DNA of 64,000 nt from CAINVV01 sp963663675 (GTDB lineage: Bacteria > Bacteroidota > Bacteroidia > Bacteroidales > Prolixibacteraceae), in NCBI GenBank assembly GCA_963663675.1, contig OY760498.1, forward strand, positions 1,240,001-1,304,000, written 5' to 3'. This document shows positions 28,340 through 36,861 of the stretch, one piece after another. Below the pieces are notes generated by a model that was not told where the DNA came from, did no database searches, and worked only from the letters and a program-made list of their open reading frames with translations. Within the stretch, counting starts at the first letter, position 1; the number at the start of each line of letters is the position of its first letter. The translations under genes were made by a program, and so were the position numbers.

Positions 28340-28482
28340 GGCTGGTATGTCTCTGATATTTAATGATATATAGATTAAAGACGAAATTTAATGCAATGAA
28401 ATTTATGGGTTGTTTTTTCGACCATATCCTACTTATCCCTCGCGTGTATTCTATATAATGAGTTGCAAATCAATTAATTTCA

Positions 28483-29652
28483 ATGACTAGTTCAGAGAGG
28501 CTGGCTGATTCACTCAACCATAAAGAACCTGACCGGGTTCCTTATGACCTTGCCGGCACAACTGTAACCGGAATTAGCAAGAAAGCCTATATCCGGGCAA
28601 TGGAATATCGTGGATTGTCTCCTGAATATGAGAAGAATGAGATAGATACTATCCAGCAGATTGTTACTCCTGTTGAGGAAGTATTAACACAGCTAAAATC
28701 TGACACAAGGCGAATAGGCGCACGAAGAATCCCGGATTTTGAAAAGATTGTATCTGTGAATGACGGGATTTGGGAACTTACCGATATTTGGGGTTGTGAT
28801 TGGAAAATGGATGAATCGAAGGACTATTATTTTAACCAGTGTTCCTACCCTCTGGAGCATTTTTCTTCCATTGAGGAAGGACTGCAAAATTACCGGACCC
28901 CGCAACTAAGCCTTCATGTTGATCTTATCAGGAGTGATTTGGCAAAACAGTTACAGAATACCGGGGATTTTGGCATTATAGCTGACAGAAATTGTGCCGG
29001 CCTGACTGAAATGTCATTACGAATCAGGGGATATGAGAACTGGTATATGGACACTGTCACAGATCCAGCAGGCGTGGAAAAACTGTTGGACCTGGTATTG
29101 GAATACAAATTTGATTACTGGAATATGTTAATTGACTGGTTGATTGAACATAATCTTCAGCACAGAGTACAAGTAGTTTCAGAATGTGATGATCTTGGTA
29201 CTCAAACTTCCACCTTGCTAGAACCGGAATACCTGAGAAAGACGGTAATTCCCAGGTTTGGATCTCTTTGGTCGCATATAAAAGCCAGATTGCCTCATAG
29301 TAAGATATTTATGCATACCTGTGGTTCAGTTCGTGAATTGCTCCCCGACCTGATCGAGGCAGGTCTTGATATTTATAATCCTGTTCAGTTTTCAGCTGCA
29401 AATATGGACCTGGAAGGACTGAAAAGGGATTTTGGCAAAGACCTGGTATTTTGGGGTGGAGGGGTCAACACCCAATCGACATTAAGAAATGCCCCCCCTG
29501 ACCAGGTAAAGGAGGAGGTGAGAAAAATATTGGATATTATGGCTCCCGGCGGAGGATTTGTATTTGCCCCCGTACATAATATACAGCAGGATGTGCCCCC
29601 GCAAAATTTTTGGGCAATGTGGGATACCCTTATGGAATATGGAAAATATTAA
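28483..29652 (+). CDS. uroporphyrinogen decarboxylase-fold protein (MtaA/CmuA-like)
   Basis: A 389-residue cytosolic TIM-barrel protein of the UroD superfamily, which includes corrinoid methyltransferases. The N-terminal LNHKEPDRVPYDL is the superfamily start. The C-terminal half has FMHTCGSVRELLPDLIEAGLDIYNPVQ, where the HxC pair resembles the zinc site of MtaA-type methyltransferases, then GGGVNTQSTL. It is unlikely to be HemE because the heme-specific N-terminal arginines are not evident. The substrate is not known. No corrinoid protein gene lies nearby. Confidence 0.82.
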   Translation: MTSSERLADSLNHKEPDRVPYDLAGTTVTGISKKAYIRAMEYRGLSPEYEKNEIDTIQQIVTPVEEVLTQLKSDTRRIGARRIPDFEKIVSVNDGIWELTDIWGCDWKMDESKDYYFNQCSYPLEHFSSIEEGLQNYRTPQLSLHVDLIRSDLAKQLQNTGDFGIIADRNCAGLTEMSLRIRGYENWYMDTVTDPAGVEKLLDLVLEYKFDYWNMLIDWLIEHNLQHRVQVVSECDDLGTQTSTLLEPEYLRKTVIPRFGSLWSHIKARLPHSKIFMHTCGSVRELLPDLIEAGLDIYNPVQFSAANMDLEGLKRDFGKDLVFWGGGVNTQSTLRNAPPDQVKEEVRKILDIMAPGGGFVFAPVHNIQQDVPPQNFWAMWDTLMEYGKY

Positions 29653-29795
29653 AGCCAATGGTTAACGAAAAAACTCAGACACAAACAGTTCAACACTGGT
29701 TTTACTGTTGTTAATTATTAGTCCGTTTCTTGCTGTTTATTTGTGGCAAAGTGGATATTATCCCAGCTGACAGTTTCCATATTACTATTTATTAC

Positions 29796-30083
29796 TTATT
29801 CAGGCGCATCAACGAATGTCCAAATTTGCCGGTGTTTTTCAGACAGTTGTTTTAATAAATCGTAAAAATTATTTGTATTGAGTATGATGATAGGTTTTGT
29901 AAAATGCCCAAGTTATATCAAGGTTATTGCTTCAGGTAATTCGTCAAGAGTTCCTGTCCCGCCAGGCAGAGCCACGAGACAGTCAATGTTTCCGAGGAAC
30001 CTGGCTTTTCTTTCGTGCAAGGTAACAGTGAATTAAATATCCTCCACCTTTTTATGGATCTCCCCTGTCTGAAGGCTGTTGAT
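29796..30083 (-). pseudogene. LOG family (TIGR00725/00730-like) pseudogene
   Basis: In one continuous minus-strand frame of 96 codons the translation shows the LOG hallmark HERKARFLG...LVALPGGTGTLDELPEAITL, then LGHFTKPIIILNTNNFYDLL and an end at VDAPE. Two in-frame stops interrupt it, one upstream of the HERKA motif and one between ITLI and LGHF. The N-terminal nucleotide-binding half is absent. LOG proteins hydrolyse nucleoside monophosphates to the base. This is a decayed remnant rather than a split functional gene. Confidence 0.8.
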
Positions 30084-30444
30084 TAATTTTTTTTTATTTT
30101 ATTACTTTTGCCGATGCTGTTGTAAATCTGAGAATTTGTATTTCCTTGAATAAGTTTGATTCTGATGTGCAAATAAGTTTGTGGAGCAAACCTTTTGATT
30201 CAGATTTTGGAGTATATGCAAAAAAGGGACAGCGGACAAATTGACAATTTTTGGTAAGAACTAATATGTTGTGAAAAAGGGAATTTGCTACCTGACTGAT
30301 AAATCTTGACAGATACTGTACCCGGACAAATACAACTGACAGGAATGAATAGGGAAACAAACTCGCGACTTATTTTTAAATATTTGTATCAATGAACATT
30401 CGGGAACAACACAAATTAACGTTGATTATAAAACCATTTAAATC
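30084..30444. other. intergenic region without recognisable gene
   Basis: 361 bases between the LOG remnant and the TauE-like gene. An 88-codon open frame exists on the minus strand (30094-30360), but its composition is not protein-like and it matches nothing I know. The stretch may contain the lost N-terminal part of the LOG gene, but I could not read it. Confidence 0.3.
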
Positions 30445-31278
30445 ATGTACGATTTAAACAATCTTGTTCTTACGCTTTTGATTTATATTGGCTCATTTGC
30501 AGCGGGGCTACTTGGGTCTTTAACCGGACTGGGTGGTGGAGTAATTGTTGTTCCAATGCTTACTGTATTATTTGGAGTAGATATACATTTGGCTGCTGGT
30601 GCATCTCTGATTTCGGTCATTGCCACATCCTCCGGCGCTGCTTCAGCTTATGTTAAAGAGGGTTACTCGAACATTAGAATTGGTATGTTTTTAGAAATTG
30701 CTACCACAATTGGAGCAGTTATAGGAGCCACTATCGTAGGATTAATCTCAGTAAATATTGTTTCAATAATTTTTGCTGTTATTTTAGTTTATTCTGCAGT
30801 TACCACATTCATAAAAAAGGATGAGAACATTATGCATGAGCCTGACCCATTAGCCGGAAAATTGAAGCTAAATGGAAATTACCCTGTCGGAGATACAATT
30901 GTTTCCTATAATGTACAGAAAGTACCTCAAGGATTTTTTATGATGATTTTTGCAGGAATACTTTCCGGTCTACTTGGTATTGGTTCAGGTGCAGCAAAGG
31001 TAATGGCGATGGATCATATTATGAAAATACCTTTTAAAGTATCTACTACAACCAGTAATTTTATGATAGGTGTAACCGCCGCGGCAAGTGCCGGAATATA
31101 TCTGAAAAACGGATATATTCATGCTGCGCTCGTCATGCCTGTTATGCTGGGAGTTTTGACCGGAGCGTTTATTGGAGCTAAAATTCTGACATTCACATCT
31201 TCTAAGAGTTTGAAAATTATTTTTTCGGTTATTATTCTTGTTATGGCTTATGAAATGTTAATCAATGGTTTAAAATGA
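30445..31278 (+). CDS. TauE/SafE family sulfite-type permease
   Basis: A 277-residue polytopic inner-membrane protein of about 8 helices arranged as two repeats, each with the family's glycine-rich loop (GLLGSLTGLGGGVIVVPML near residue 20; GLLGIGSGAAKVMAMD near 180). The family exports sulfite, sulfoacetate or related anions, or imports organic sulfonates. It overlaps the DUF1634 gene by 4 bases (ATGA), a frequent pairing that supports a joint function. Confidence 0.9.
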   Translation: MYDLNNLVLTLLIYIGSFAAGLLGSLTGLGGGVIVVPMLTVLFGVDIHLAAGASLISVIATSSGAASAYVKEGYSNIRIGMFLEIATTIGAVIGATIVGLISVNIVSIIFAVILVYSAVTTFIKKDENIMHEPDPLAGKLKLNGNYPVGDTIVSYNVQKVPQGFFMMIFAGILSGLLGIGSGAAKVMAMDHIMKIPFKVSTTTSNFMIGVTAAASAGIYLKNGYIHAALVMPVMLGVLTGAFIGAKILTFTSSKSLKIIFSVIILVMAYEMLINGLK

Positions 31279-31661
31279 TGAAAAGTCACACTGACACAGA
31301 AAGTATGGATAAGAGCATAGAAGCCATTTTGGGCAATCTGCTAAGAATAGGGGTTATAATTGCAGGTAGTGTAGTCATTTTTGGTGCGATTCTGTTTTTG
31401 GTGAGGCATGAATCGGAAATTCCAAGCTATCATATATTTAAGCCCGACAGCTTTAATTTTTCCGATTTCCGGAGTTTGTTCATTGGAATAATTACCTTCC
31501 GGTCTGGATCAATAATGGAATTAGGAATTTTGCTCCTGATCGCGATCCCTGTTCTGCGAGTTTTGTTTTCAGTGGTCGCTTTCGCTTATGAAAAAGACTA
31601 TTTGTATGTTGCCTTTACAGTTTTGGTACTCCTTGTTCTTATTTTCAGTTTTTTTTCATAA
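31275..31661 (+). CDS. DUF1634 membrane protein
   Basis: A 128-residue protein with three transmembrane segments (about 20-45, 70-95, 100-128). Its segment pattern and its place, overlapping a TauE/SafE gene by ATGA, match DUF1634. It may be a small subunit or modulator of the permease. No catalytic residues are visible. Confidence 0.85.
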   Translation: MMKSHTDTESMDKSIEAILGNLLRIGVIIAGSVVIFGAILFLVRHESEIPSYHIFKPDSFNFSDFRSLFIGIITFRSGSIMELGILLLIAIPVLRVLFSVVAFAYEKDYLYVAFTVLVLLVLIFSFFS

Positions 31662-31731
31662 TAAAACAGAGCTATGCACCCGGTGATTCTCCAATTACCA
31701 CTGCTTTCATTATATTTTTTACTCAATAAAG

Positions 31732-32256
31732 TTAATATTCGAGTTTTAATCTCATCATTAAATCTGTCTGACCGTCATCCCCAAGTTTAAAAATATGTTT
31801 GTCGAACTCTGCAAAACCATTTTTCTTATAAAAGTTAATTGCCTTGAAATTCTTTTCCCAGACACCTAACCAAATATATTCTGCTTTTGATTTTGTGGCA
31901 ATTTGCAGCGCGGTGTTGTACAGATATTGGCCAATTCTTTTGCCATGAAATTCTTTTAAAACATAAATGCGTTCAATTTCAAGAGCATTAAGATCCTTTA
32001 GTTCGGTTTGCGCCAGTCCAAAGTTAAGTTTCAAATAGCCTATAACCACGTTGTGAAGTGATGCGAAATAAAATTCGGACTCAGGAGTGTTTAATTCACT
32101 TTTCAATTTATCCGGATTAAACTTTTCGTCCAGGTACTTTTTCATATTGCTTGCGGTATTTACCTCTGCGAAAGTTTCAAAAAATGTCTGCCTGCCAATA
32201 GATTGCAGTTTATTAATGTCTGATAAGGAAACTTTTTTGATTTCTATTTTATCCAT
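31732..32256 (-). CDS. GNAT family N-acetyltransferase
   Basis: A 174-residue cytosolic acetyltransferase. The acetyl-CoA pyrophosphate loop (motif A) reads IYVLKEFHGKRIGQYLYNTA, and motif B follows with YIWLGVWEKNFKAINFYKKNGF. The family moves acetyl groups onto amines; the substrate is not predictable. It is the last chromosomal gene before the integrated element. Confidence 0.9.
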   Translation of the reverse strand: MDKIEIKKVSLSDINKLQSIGRQTFFETFAEVNTASNMKKYLDEKFNPDKLKSELNTPESEFYFASLHNVVIGYLKLNFGLAQTELKDLNALEIERIYVLKEFHGKRIGQYLYNTALQIATKSKAEYIWLGVWEKNFKAINFYKKNGFAEFDKHIFKLGDDGQTDLMMRLKLEY

Positions 32257-32372
32257 TTAATTCCTTCCTGGCAGTTTTAAAAATATTGCATTTGACTGAT
32301 CTGAATCAATGCTAAAAGTGATCATAAACACCTAAAACAGGGTAAATGTATGCTAATATAATGCAAAAAGGC

Positions 32373-32410
32373 ATAAAAAAGAGAGTCAGAACACTGTCTA
32401 ACTCTCTTAT
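32373..32410 (-). terminator. terminator of the original tRNA-Val locus
   Basis: The stem AAGAGAGT (32379-32386) pairs with ACTCTCTT (32401-32408); an inner AGA/TCT extends it. On the minus strand it is followed by CTCTTTTTTATG. Before the element inserted, this hairpin would have stood just beyond the 3' end of tRNA-Val, so it is most likely the tRNA's own terminator. Confidence 0.75.
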
Positions 32411-32418
32411 TTTCAATC

Positions 32419-32465
32419 TGTGGGAACTGTTGGAATCGAACCAACGACCCTCTGCTTGTAAGGCA
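32419..32465. repeat. left attachment site (3' fragment of tRNA-Val)
   Basis: 47 bases identical to 47054-47100, carrying the T-arm, variable region and half of the anticodon arm on the minus strand. It breaks off at 32466 and lacks the D-arm and 5' acceptor strand, so it is not a working tRNA. It marks the left junction of the element. Confidence 0.95.
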
Positions 32466-32549
32466 TGAGATTTTATTTCCCTTGTTATCATATTAGCTGA
32501 TAATCAGCAATAAAATTATATTACTTTTCCGAAGTTTTCCCTTTTTCTA

Positions 32550-32575
32550 TACATTTGTTTAAACTATGTTTAAAC
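32550..32575 (+). promoter_or_regulatory. integrase promoter overlapping paired GTTTAAAC boxes
   Basis: TACATTTG (32550-32557) fits the Bacteroidota -7 box TAnnTTTG. It overlaps the first of two GTTTAAAC palindromes (32557-32564, 32568-32575) spaced by 11 bases. The same pair occurs at 46987-47005. The boxes look like integrase arm-type sites. Binding there would cover the integrase promoter, giving self-repression. Confidence 0.6.
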
Positions 32576-32596
32576 CAATATAAAGATCATTGAACT

Positions 32597-33820
32597 ATGG
32601 CAAGTCATAAAATACTTTTGTATAAAAGTAAAACTTTTGGCGATGGATCTCACCCGGTAATGCTTCGAGTGATAATAGATAGACGGCCAGTTTATTATAC
32701 ACTAGGAGACAAAAATTTCAAAGCATTAATATCTCAATGGGATGAAGTAGAACACAATTTTAATAGTAATAAGCCTGATTATGATATTTTAAACAGAAAT
32801 TTGTCGGCAATAATTGCTGATATTACTGATGTATGGTATGACCTTAAGAAAAAAGATCCAAACTTTAGTCATGCTGATTTCAAAAGGAAGTATGAAAAAA
32901 AGACTAAAACTCTCTACTTGCTTAAATACATTGATGAATTAGTAAAGAGGATGGAATCAACTGGTATGGTTGGCAACGCTATTGTTTATAAAACCATGAA
33001 AAATGCATTTCAAAGATTTATTGGAAAAGAAATTGAAATGAAGTCCATCGATAAAAAGAAATTAAATCTGTTCATTGAAAGTCTTCAAACAAAGGGATTA
33101 AAACCAAATTCAATCAATAATTATCTCAGAACGCTTAGGGCTGTTTATAATACAGCGATAGAAGAAGAGGACTTTGAGTATTATCCTTTTAAAAATTTTA
33201 ACTGGAAGAATTTAAGTTCTGTCACTGAAAAACGGGCAATTTCAAAAGCTGATCTTAAAAGATTTGTGAATTATGAATGTGAAAAATGCAGCGAATTGGA
33301 TAAAGTAAGACAAATTTTTGCTTTCCAATATTTGAATTCAGGCGTCTCCTTCGCTGACATAGTTAAGCTTGAGAAATCAAATATTTACGAAATTGCAGGT
33401 CAATACATATTGAGCTACAGAAGAAAGAAAGTCGGAAGTCTCATCCAATTACCATTAAACGACATTTCTCTGAACATTATTATTTATTTCCAGAAGTTTA
33501 CTAGCAATTCAAAGTACGTTTTTCCGTTTTTGGACGATGATATTCAAATAACCGAGAAGCAAAAAATGACCAGGAGGCAAACTGCTTTAAAAAAATATAA
33601 CGATGGCTTGAGAAAAATTGCGAAGGCATTAGAATTTGATAGGCATATGACGTCATATGTAAGTAGGCATACTTTTGCTTCAGTATTAATTAATGAAGGC
33701 GCGGATATTTTTGAAGTAAAGGAAATGATGGGCCATAAGGATATTAAGACAACGCTCATATATACTCAAAATATGAACCTGAAATCTAAAAGAAAAGCAG
33801 GGGAGAAACTTATCAGTTAG
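32597..33820 (+). CDS. tyrosine recombinase (element integrase)
   Basis: A 407-residue integrase with an N-terminal arm-binding region (1-100), a SAM-like core-binding domain (about 105-205) and a catalytic domain (about 215-400). Box II is SYVSRHTFAS (about residues 352-361), followed by MMGHKDIKTTLIYTQN containing the nucleophile Tyr near 388. The first catalytic Arg position falls in YLNSGVSFADI, where Arg is replaced, as in IntDOT-type integrases of Bacteroidetes. It starts 132 bases inside the left att repeat and is the natural enzyme for tRNA-Val integration. Confidence 0.93.
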   Translation: MASHKILLYKSKTFGDGSHPVMLRVIIDRRPVYYTLGDKNFKALISQWDEVEHNFNSNKPDYDILNRNLSAIIADITDVWYDLKKKDPNFSHADFKRKYEKKTKTLYLLKYIDELVKRMESTGMVGNAIVYKTMKNAFQRFIGKEIEMKSIDKKKLNLFIESLQTKGLKPNSINNYLRTLRAVYNTAIEEEDFEYYPFKNFNWKNLSSVTEKRAISKADLKRFVNYECEKCSELDKVRQIFAFQYLNSGVSFADIVKLEKSNIYEIAGQYILSYRRKKVGSLIQLPLNDISLNIIIYFQKFTSNSKYVFPFLDDDIQITEKQKMTRRQTALKKYNDGLRKIAKALEFDRHMTSYVSRHTFASVLINEGADIFEVKEMMGHKDIKTTLIYTQNMNLKSKRKAGEKLIS

Positions 33821-33920
33821 GTAATACTTTTTAAATATGTTAGATTTTCACCTTAATTAGGTACCCCGGTTGGCCGATCTGGCAGATATCAAGTTAATAT
33901 TTGTTCAGCTGTTGAATGTA

Positions 33921-34451
33921 TCAATCAATTTTATTAATCAATTCTATCACGGATCTGAATGTATAACCATTCTTAAGACTGTCTATCCGGATTGTAGAAA
34001 GAAAGCTACCAATCAGCTGCACATCCTCTGTCAATTCTTTCAGGTCATTTTTATCTCCGGACTGTAATTTGTCATTTAATCCGTCAATGAGTTTTTGAAC
34101 GTACATTGAGGATTTATGAATTTGTTCAAAAGCTTCCGCCCCATTTATCATTATTTTTTCAATTTCCCCAGTTGCATCATTATTTATCTCTGGAAGTACC
34201 TGGTTGTACGATTTGACTTCAAGTACTTTTAAGATTTCAAGAAAACGATCAATACTAAGAGGATTTTCTCCACTTTCGATTTTTGCGTAGGTAAAGATTT
34301 TAAGGCCAATTTTTTCGCCCATTTCTTTTTGGCTAAGGCCTCTTTCCTTTCTTAGTGCCTTAATTTTTGCAAGTATTGAAATTCCAGGCTCACTTTTTTG
34401 TCTGTCTTCCTTCTTTATTCTTGGGGATCTTATTTTCTTATTTTCTTCCAT
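33921..34451 (-). CDS. XRE family transcriptional regulator
   Basis: About 176 residues from the ATG at 34451 (an in-frame ATG at 34478 adds nine residues rich in Tyr/Phe; a TATTTTTG promoter-like box lies within that extension, favouring the shorter start). Residues about 28-85 form a Cro/C1-type HTH (IKALRKERGLSQKEMGEKIGLKIFTYAKIESG). The C-terminal half is helical and probably dimerises. It is transcribed towards the integrase and away from the replication genes, the usual position of a satellite or phage master repressor. Confidence 0.87.
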   Translation of the reverse strand: MEENKKIRSPRIKKEDRQKSEPGISILAKIKALRKERGLSQKEMGEKIGLKIFTYAKIESGENPLSIDRFLEILKVLEVKSYNQVLPEINNDATGEIEKIMINGAEAFEQIHKSSMYVQKLIDGLNDKLQSGDKNDLKELTEDVQLIGSFLSTIRIDSLKNGYTFRSVIELINKID

Positions 34452-34610
34452 ATACCAAAAATAGGATAAATAATGCAATTATGCACTCTATTTCTATTTT
34501 GGTTCAAATATGTATTATATATATTATTAATTAAATATAAATGATACTATATGATAAATAATAGAATATTTATTATATTTGATCCGGAATTAATTTAAAA
34601 TTATATTAAT

Positions 34611-34997
34611 ATGGAAACGAAAATTGGACAGTTAATCAAGAAGAATAAAATTGGACTCACGCTATTAAAGCCTAATCCGGAATTTTATGACATAATAGGG
34701 ATTAATCAGGCACGATGGAATTTAATTGTAAAAGGGGAAGCTGAACTAACGCTGTGGGAAATGAGGAATATTGCATCATTTTTCAAGATTGGAACCTCAG
34801 AACTTATAGCAACTAAGAATATTTTGACGTTTGATGAAGCTGTACTATATACAGGCTTTGCCAAAAGTACTCTGTACAAGCTGACTGCTGACAATGTGGT
34901 TCCTGTATATAGGCCACATGGTAAAAAGTTGTTTTTCAAAAGGGAAGAACTTGAGTATTATTTAGGGAATAATCCAGGATATAAGAAGAAAACATGA
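34611..34997 (+). CDS. HTH regulator with C-terminal excisionase-like HTH_17 domain
   Basis: A 128-residue two-part protein. Residues 1-70 read as an XRE-like HTH (QLIKKNKIGLTLLKPNPEFYD...ARWNLIVKGEAELTLWEMRNIASFF). Residues about 71-120 form a MerR/excisionase-type winged helix with TGFAKSTLYKLTADNVVPVY. Such domains act as Xis or AlpA-like activators. A -7 box TATATTTG lies at 34574-34581. Its stop overlaps the start of the next gene by 4 bases, and that gene copies its C-terminal half. Confidence 0.8.
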   Translation: METKIGQLIKKNKIGLTLLKPNPEFYDIIGINQARWNLIVKGEAELTLWEMRNIASFFKIGTSELIATKNILTFDEAVLYTGFAKSTLYKLTADNVVPVYRPHGKKLFFKREELEYYLGNNPGYKKKT

Positions 34998-35194
34998 TTG
35001 TGGCCGTAACAATTGAAAAAAGCGAAACCGTAACATATACAGGCCTTGCCAAAAGTACTCTCTATAAGCTGACTGCTGATAATGTGGTCCCTGTTTATAA
35101 ACCTCACGGGAAAAAATTGTTTTTCAAAAGAGAAGAACTTGAGAATTATTTAACCGGAGGAAACATGATCAACAGCCCTGGATCCAAACGATGA
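34994..35194 (+). CDS. small excisionase-like HTH protein, duplicate of the preceding domain
   Basis: A 66-residue protein that is almost only the HTH_17 domain. Residues 17-54 are nearly identical to the C-terminal part of the protein before it (TGLAKSTLYKLTADNVVPVY against TGFAKSTLYKLTADNVVPVY). The DNA is also very similar, so this is a recent tandem duplication. It is translationally coupled by an ATGA overlap. It may be an Xis or an anti-repressor. Confidence 0.78.
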   Translation: MIVAVTIEKSETVTYTGLAKSTLYKLTADNVVPVYKPHGKKLFFKREELENYLTGGNMINSPGSKR

Positions 35195-35340
35195 GATTGA
35201 TTGTGAAGCTGGCAATGGCTTATAACTTAAGTGCTCTTAAAAATATTGGCGGCAAAGAAAATATTCACATCACAATGACAAAAAATGACAAGCAGCCAGA
35301 CCAGTTCTTCTTCACAACAAACAGAAGATCCAAATCGTGA
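35191..35340 (+). CDS. possible small protein (49 aa)
   Basis: An ATG at 35191 overlaps the previous stop (ATGA) and opens a 49-codon frame ending at 35340. Its 3' part overlaps the start of the helicase gene in another frame. The product is basic, with MRLIVKLAMAYNLSALKNIG at the N-terminus. The only support is coupling and position; a leader for the helicase is an alternative. Low confidence. Confidence 0.28.
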   Translation: MRLIVKLAMAYNLSALKNIGGKENIHITMTKNDKQPDQFFFTTNRRSKS

Positions 35341-36826
35341 AGTAGAGTCACAAAGTTCAATCTTTGAATTTTGGCAGAGTGAAAGAATAAACAAACAAGG
35401 TGAACTTAAATGGAAAATAGACCATTTGAAGTTTATTGAATTTTTGCAACAATCTGGATTTAAAAGATTTGATATTAATGATGACTATATCTTTATTCAA
35501 ATCAAAGATCAATTAATTGATGAAATACCAGTAGTTAAGATTCAGGATCATGTCATTCAATATATCAAATCATTAGTTGAAGGGGATCTGGAAGGAGTAA
35601 CCAAAGATGAATTATTATCCTTAATCTACCGTTCACCTGCAATCTATTTCAATGAAAAGAAGTTAAGTATTCTTGGAGTTGAAGAGAATTTAAAATTTGT
35701 TTCAGACGACAAGGAAACAGGATCTATTTTTTACAAAAATGGCTTTGTCAAATGTTCTGCTGATGGCTACAAACTTAAGCCATATTCCGATTTGGACGGA
35801 TACCTATTCAAAAATCAAATAAAAGAAAGAGAATTCAAGGAGGGATCTGACGAAGGTATGTTTCGTCAATTTGTATATAATATTTCTGGTAAGAATGAAA
35901 GCCGTTTTGAATCACTAAAAACATTAACTGGTTATTTGCTTCATAGTTTTTTTGAGACTAAAATGAAGGCCATTAACCTTACTGATTCTACGATTTCAGA
36001 CAATGCAGAAGGAAGAAGCGGTAAGACTCTTCACGGAAGAGCTATTGCATATATTAAGGAGGTCTGTGAAATATCTGGTAAGGACTTTGATACAACCAAC
36101 AAGCATAAATACGCAAGCGTTTCTATAAGCAGCCAAATAGTTTTTTTAAACGATTTGCGTAAGAGATTTGATTTTGAATCCCTTTTCAATGACATTTCGG
36201 ATGCAATTACAGTTGATAGAAAGAACCTTCAGCCATTCACTATCAGGGCTAAAATGCTTATATCTTCTAATGACACCTTTCGGATTGAAGGTGCAAGTGC
36301 TAGGGATCGGGTAGTAGAATTTGAATTGGCAAATCATTACAATGCAGACTATTCACCAGAGGATGAATTTAAATGTTGGTTTTTCAGGGATTGGGATGAA
36401 AAGGAGTGGTCAATGTTTGACAACTTTATGTGTGGCTGTTTGGTAGCATATCTGAAAAATGGAATTATAGAACCTGACCAAATTAATCTGGATAAAAGGA
36501 AACTTAGAAATGAAACAAATCCAGATTTCGTTGATTTTATGGATGAGAAGATTGATTCAGGCGAAATATTGCTGAATAAGTATTACGATAAGAAAGATCT
36601 TCTTATAGAATTTCTGGATCAGTACCCTGAATACAATAAAGATAAATATGCCAGCAATCCCAGGATTTTCAATAAGTATTTAAGAAAATTTGGTGAATAT
36701 GCACTGAAAGCAACAATTGAGGAAATGAAGTCTAATAAAAGAGGATATATAAAATTTAAAAGCAGAAATGTAATTGAATCCAATTTGACAAAAAGTGAAG
36801 CTGCTGCAGTTGAATTACCTTTTTAA
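35285..36826 (+). CDS. superfamily 3 helicase / D5-like replication protein
   Basis: A 513-residue cytosolic replication protein. The N-terminal 200 residues are alpha/beta and not recognised. The SF3 helicase domain follows: Walker A AEGRSGKT (residues 241-248), Walker B IVFLNDLR (285-292), and a sensor/arginine segment with ASARDRVVEFE. The C-terminal region (about 430-513) may be a winged helix. Related proteins (DUF5906-type) drive replication of phages, plasmids and satellites. The primase part is encoded separately at 37352. The iteron-like region immediately downstream suggests that this protein acts at a nearby origin. Confidence 0.85.
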   Translation: MTSSQTSSSSQQTEDPNREVESQSSIFEFWQSERINKQGELKWKIDHLKFIEFLQQSGFKRFDINDDYIFIQIKDQLIDEIPVVKIQDHVIQYIKSLVEGDLEGVTKDELLSLIYRSPAIYFNEKKLSILGVEENLKFVSDDKETGSIFYKNGFVKCSADGYKLKPYSDLDGYLFKNQIKEREFKEGSDEGMFRQFVYNISGKNESRFESLKTLTGYLLHSFFETKMKAINLTDSTISDNAEGRSGKTLHGRAIAYIKEVCEISGKDFDTTNKHKYASVSISSQIVFLNDLRKRFDFESLFNDISDAITVDRKNLQPFTIRAKMLISSNDTFRIEGASARDRVVEFELANHYNADYSPEDEFKCWFFRDWDEKEWSMFDNFMCGCLVAYLKNGIIEPDQINLDKRKLRNETNPDFVDFMDEKIDSGEILLNKYYDKKDLLIEFLDQYPEYNKDKYASNPRIFNKYLRKFGEYALKATIEEMKSNKRGYIKFKSRNVIESNLTKSEAAAVELPF

Positions 36827-36861
36827 AAAAACTTCATATATCAATTTTTTCAAAATCTTCG

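Noticed and set aside
30094..30360. 88-codon minus-strand open frame
   Set aside because: No motif, odd composition, and lies beside a pseudogene; a chance frame is more likely.
32419..32465. A second tRNA gene at the left junction
   Set aside because: Only the 3' part is present; the D-arm and 5' acceptor strand are missing.
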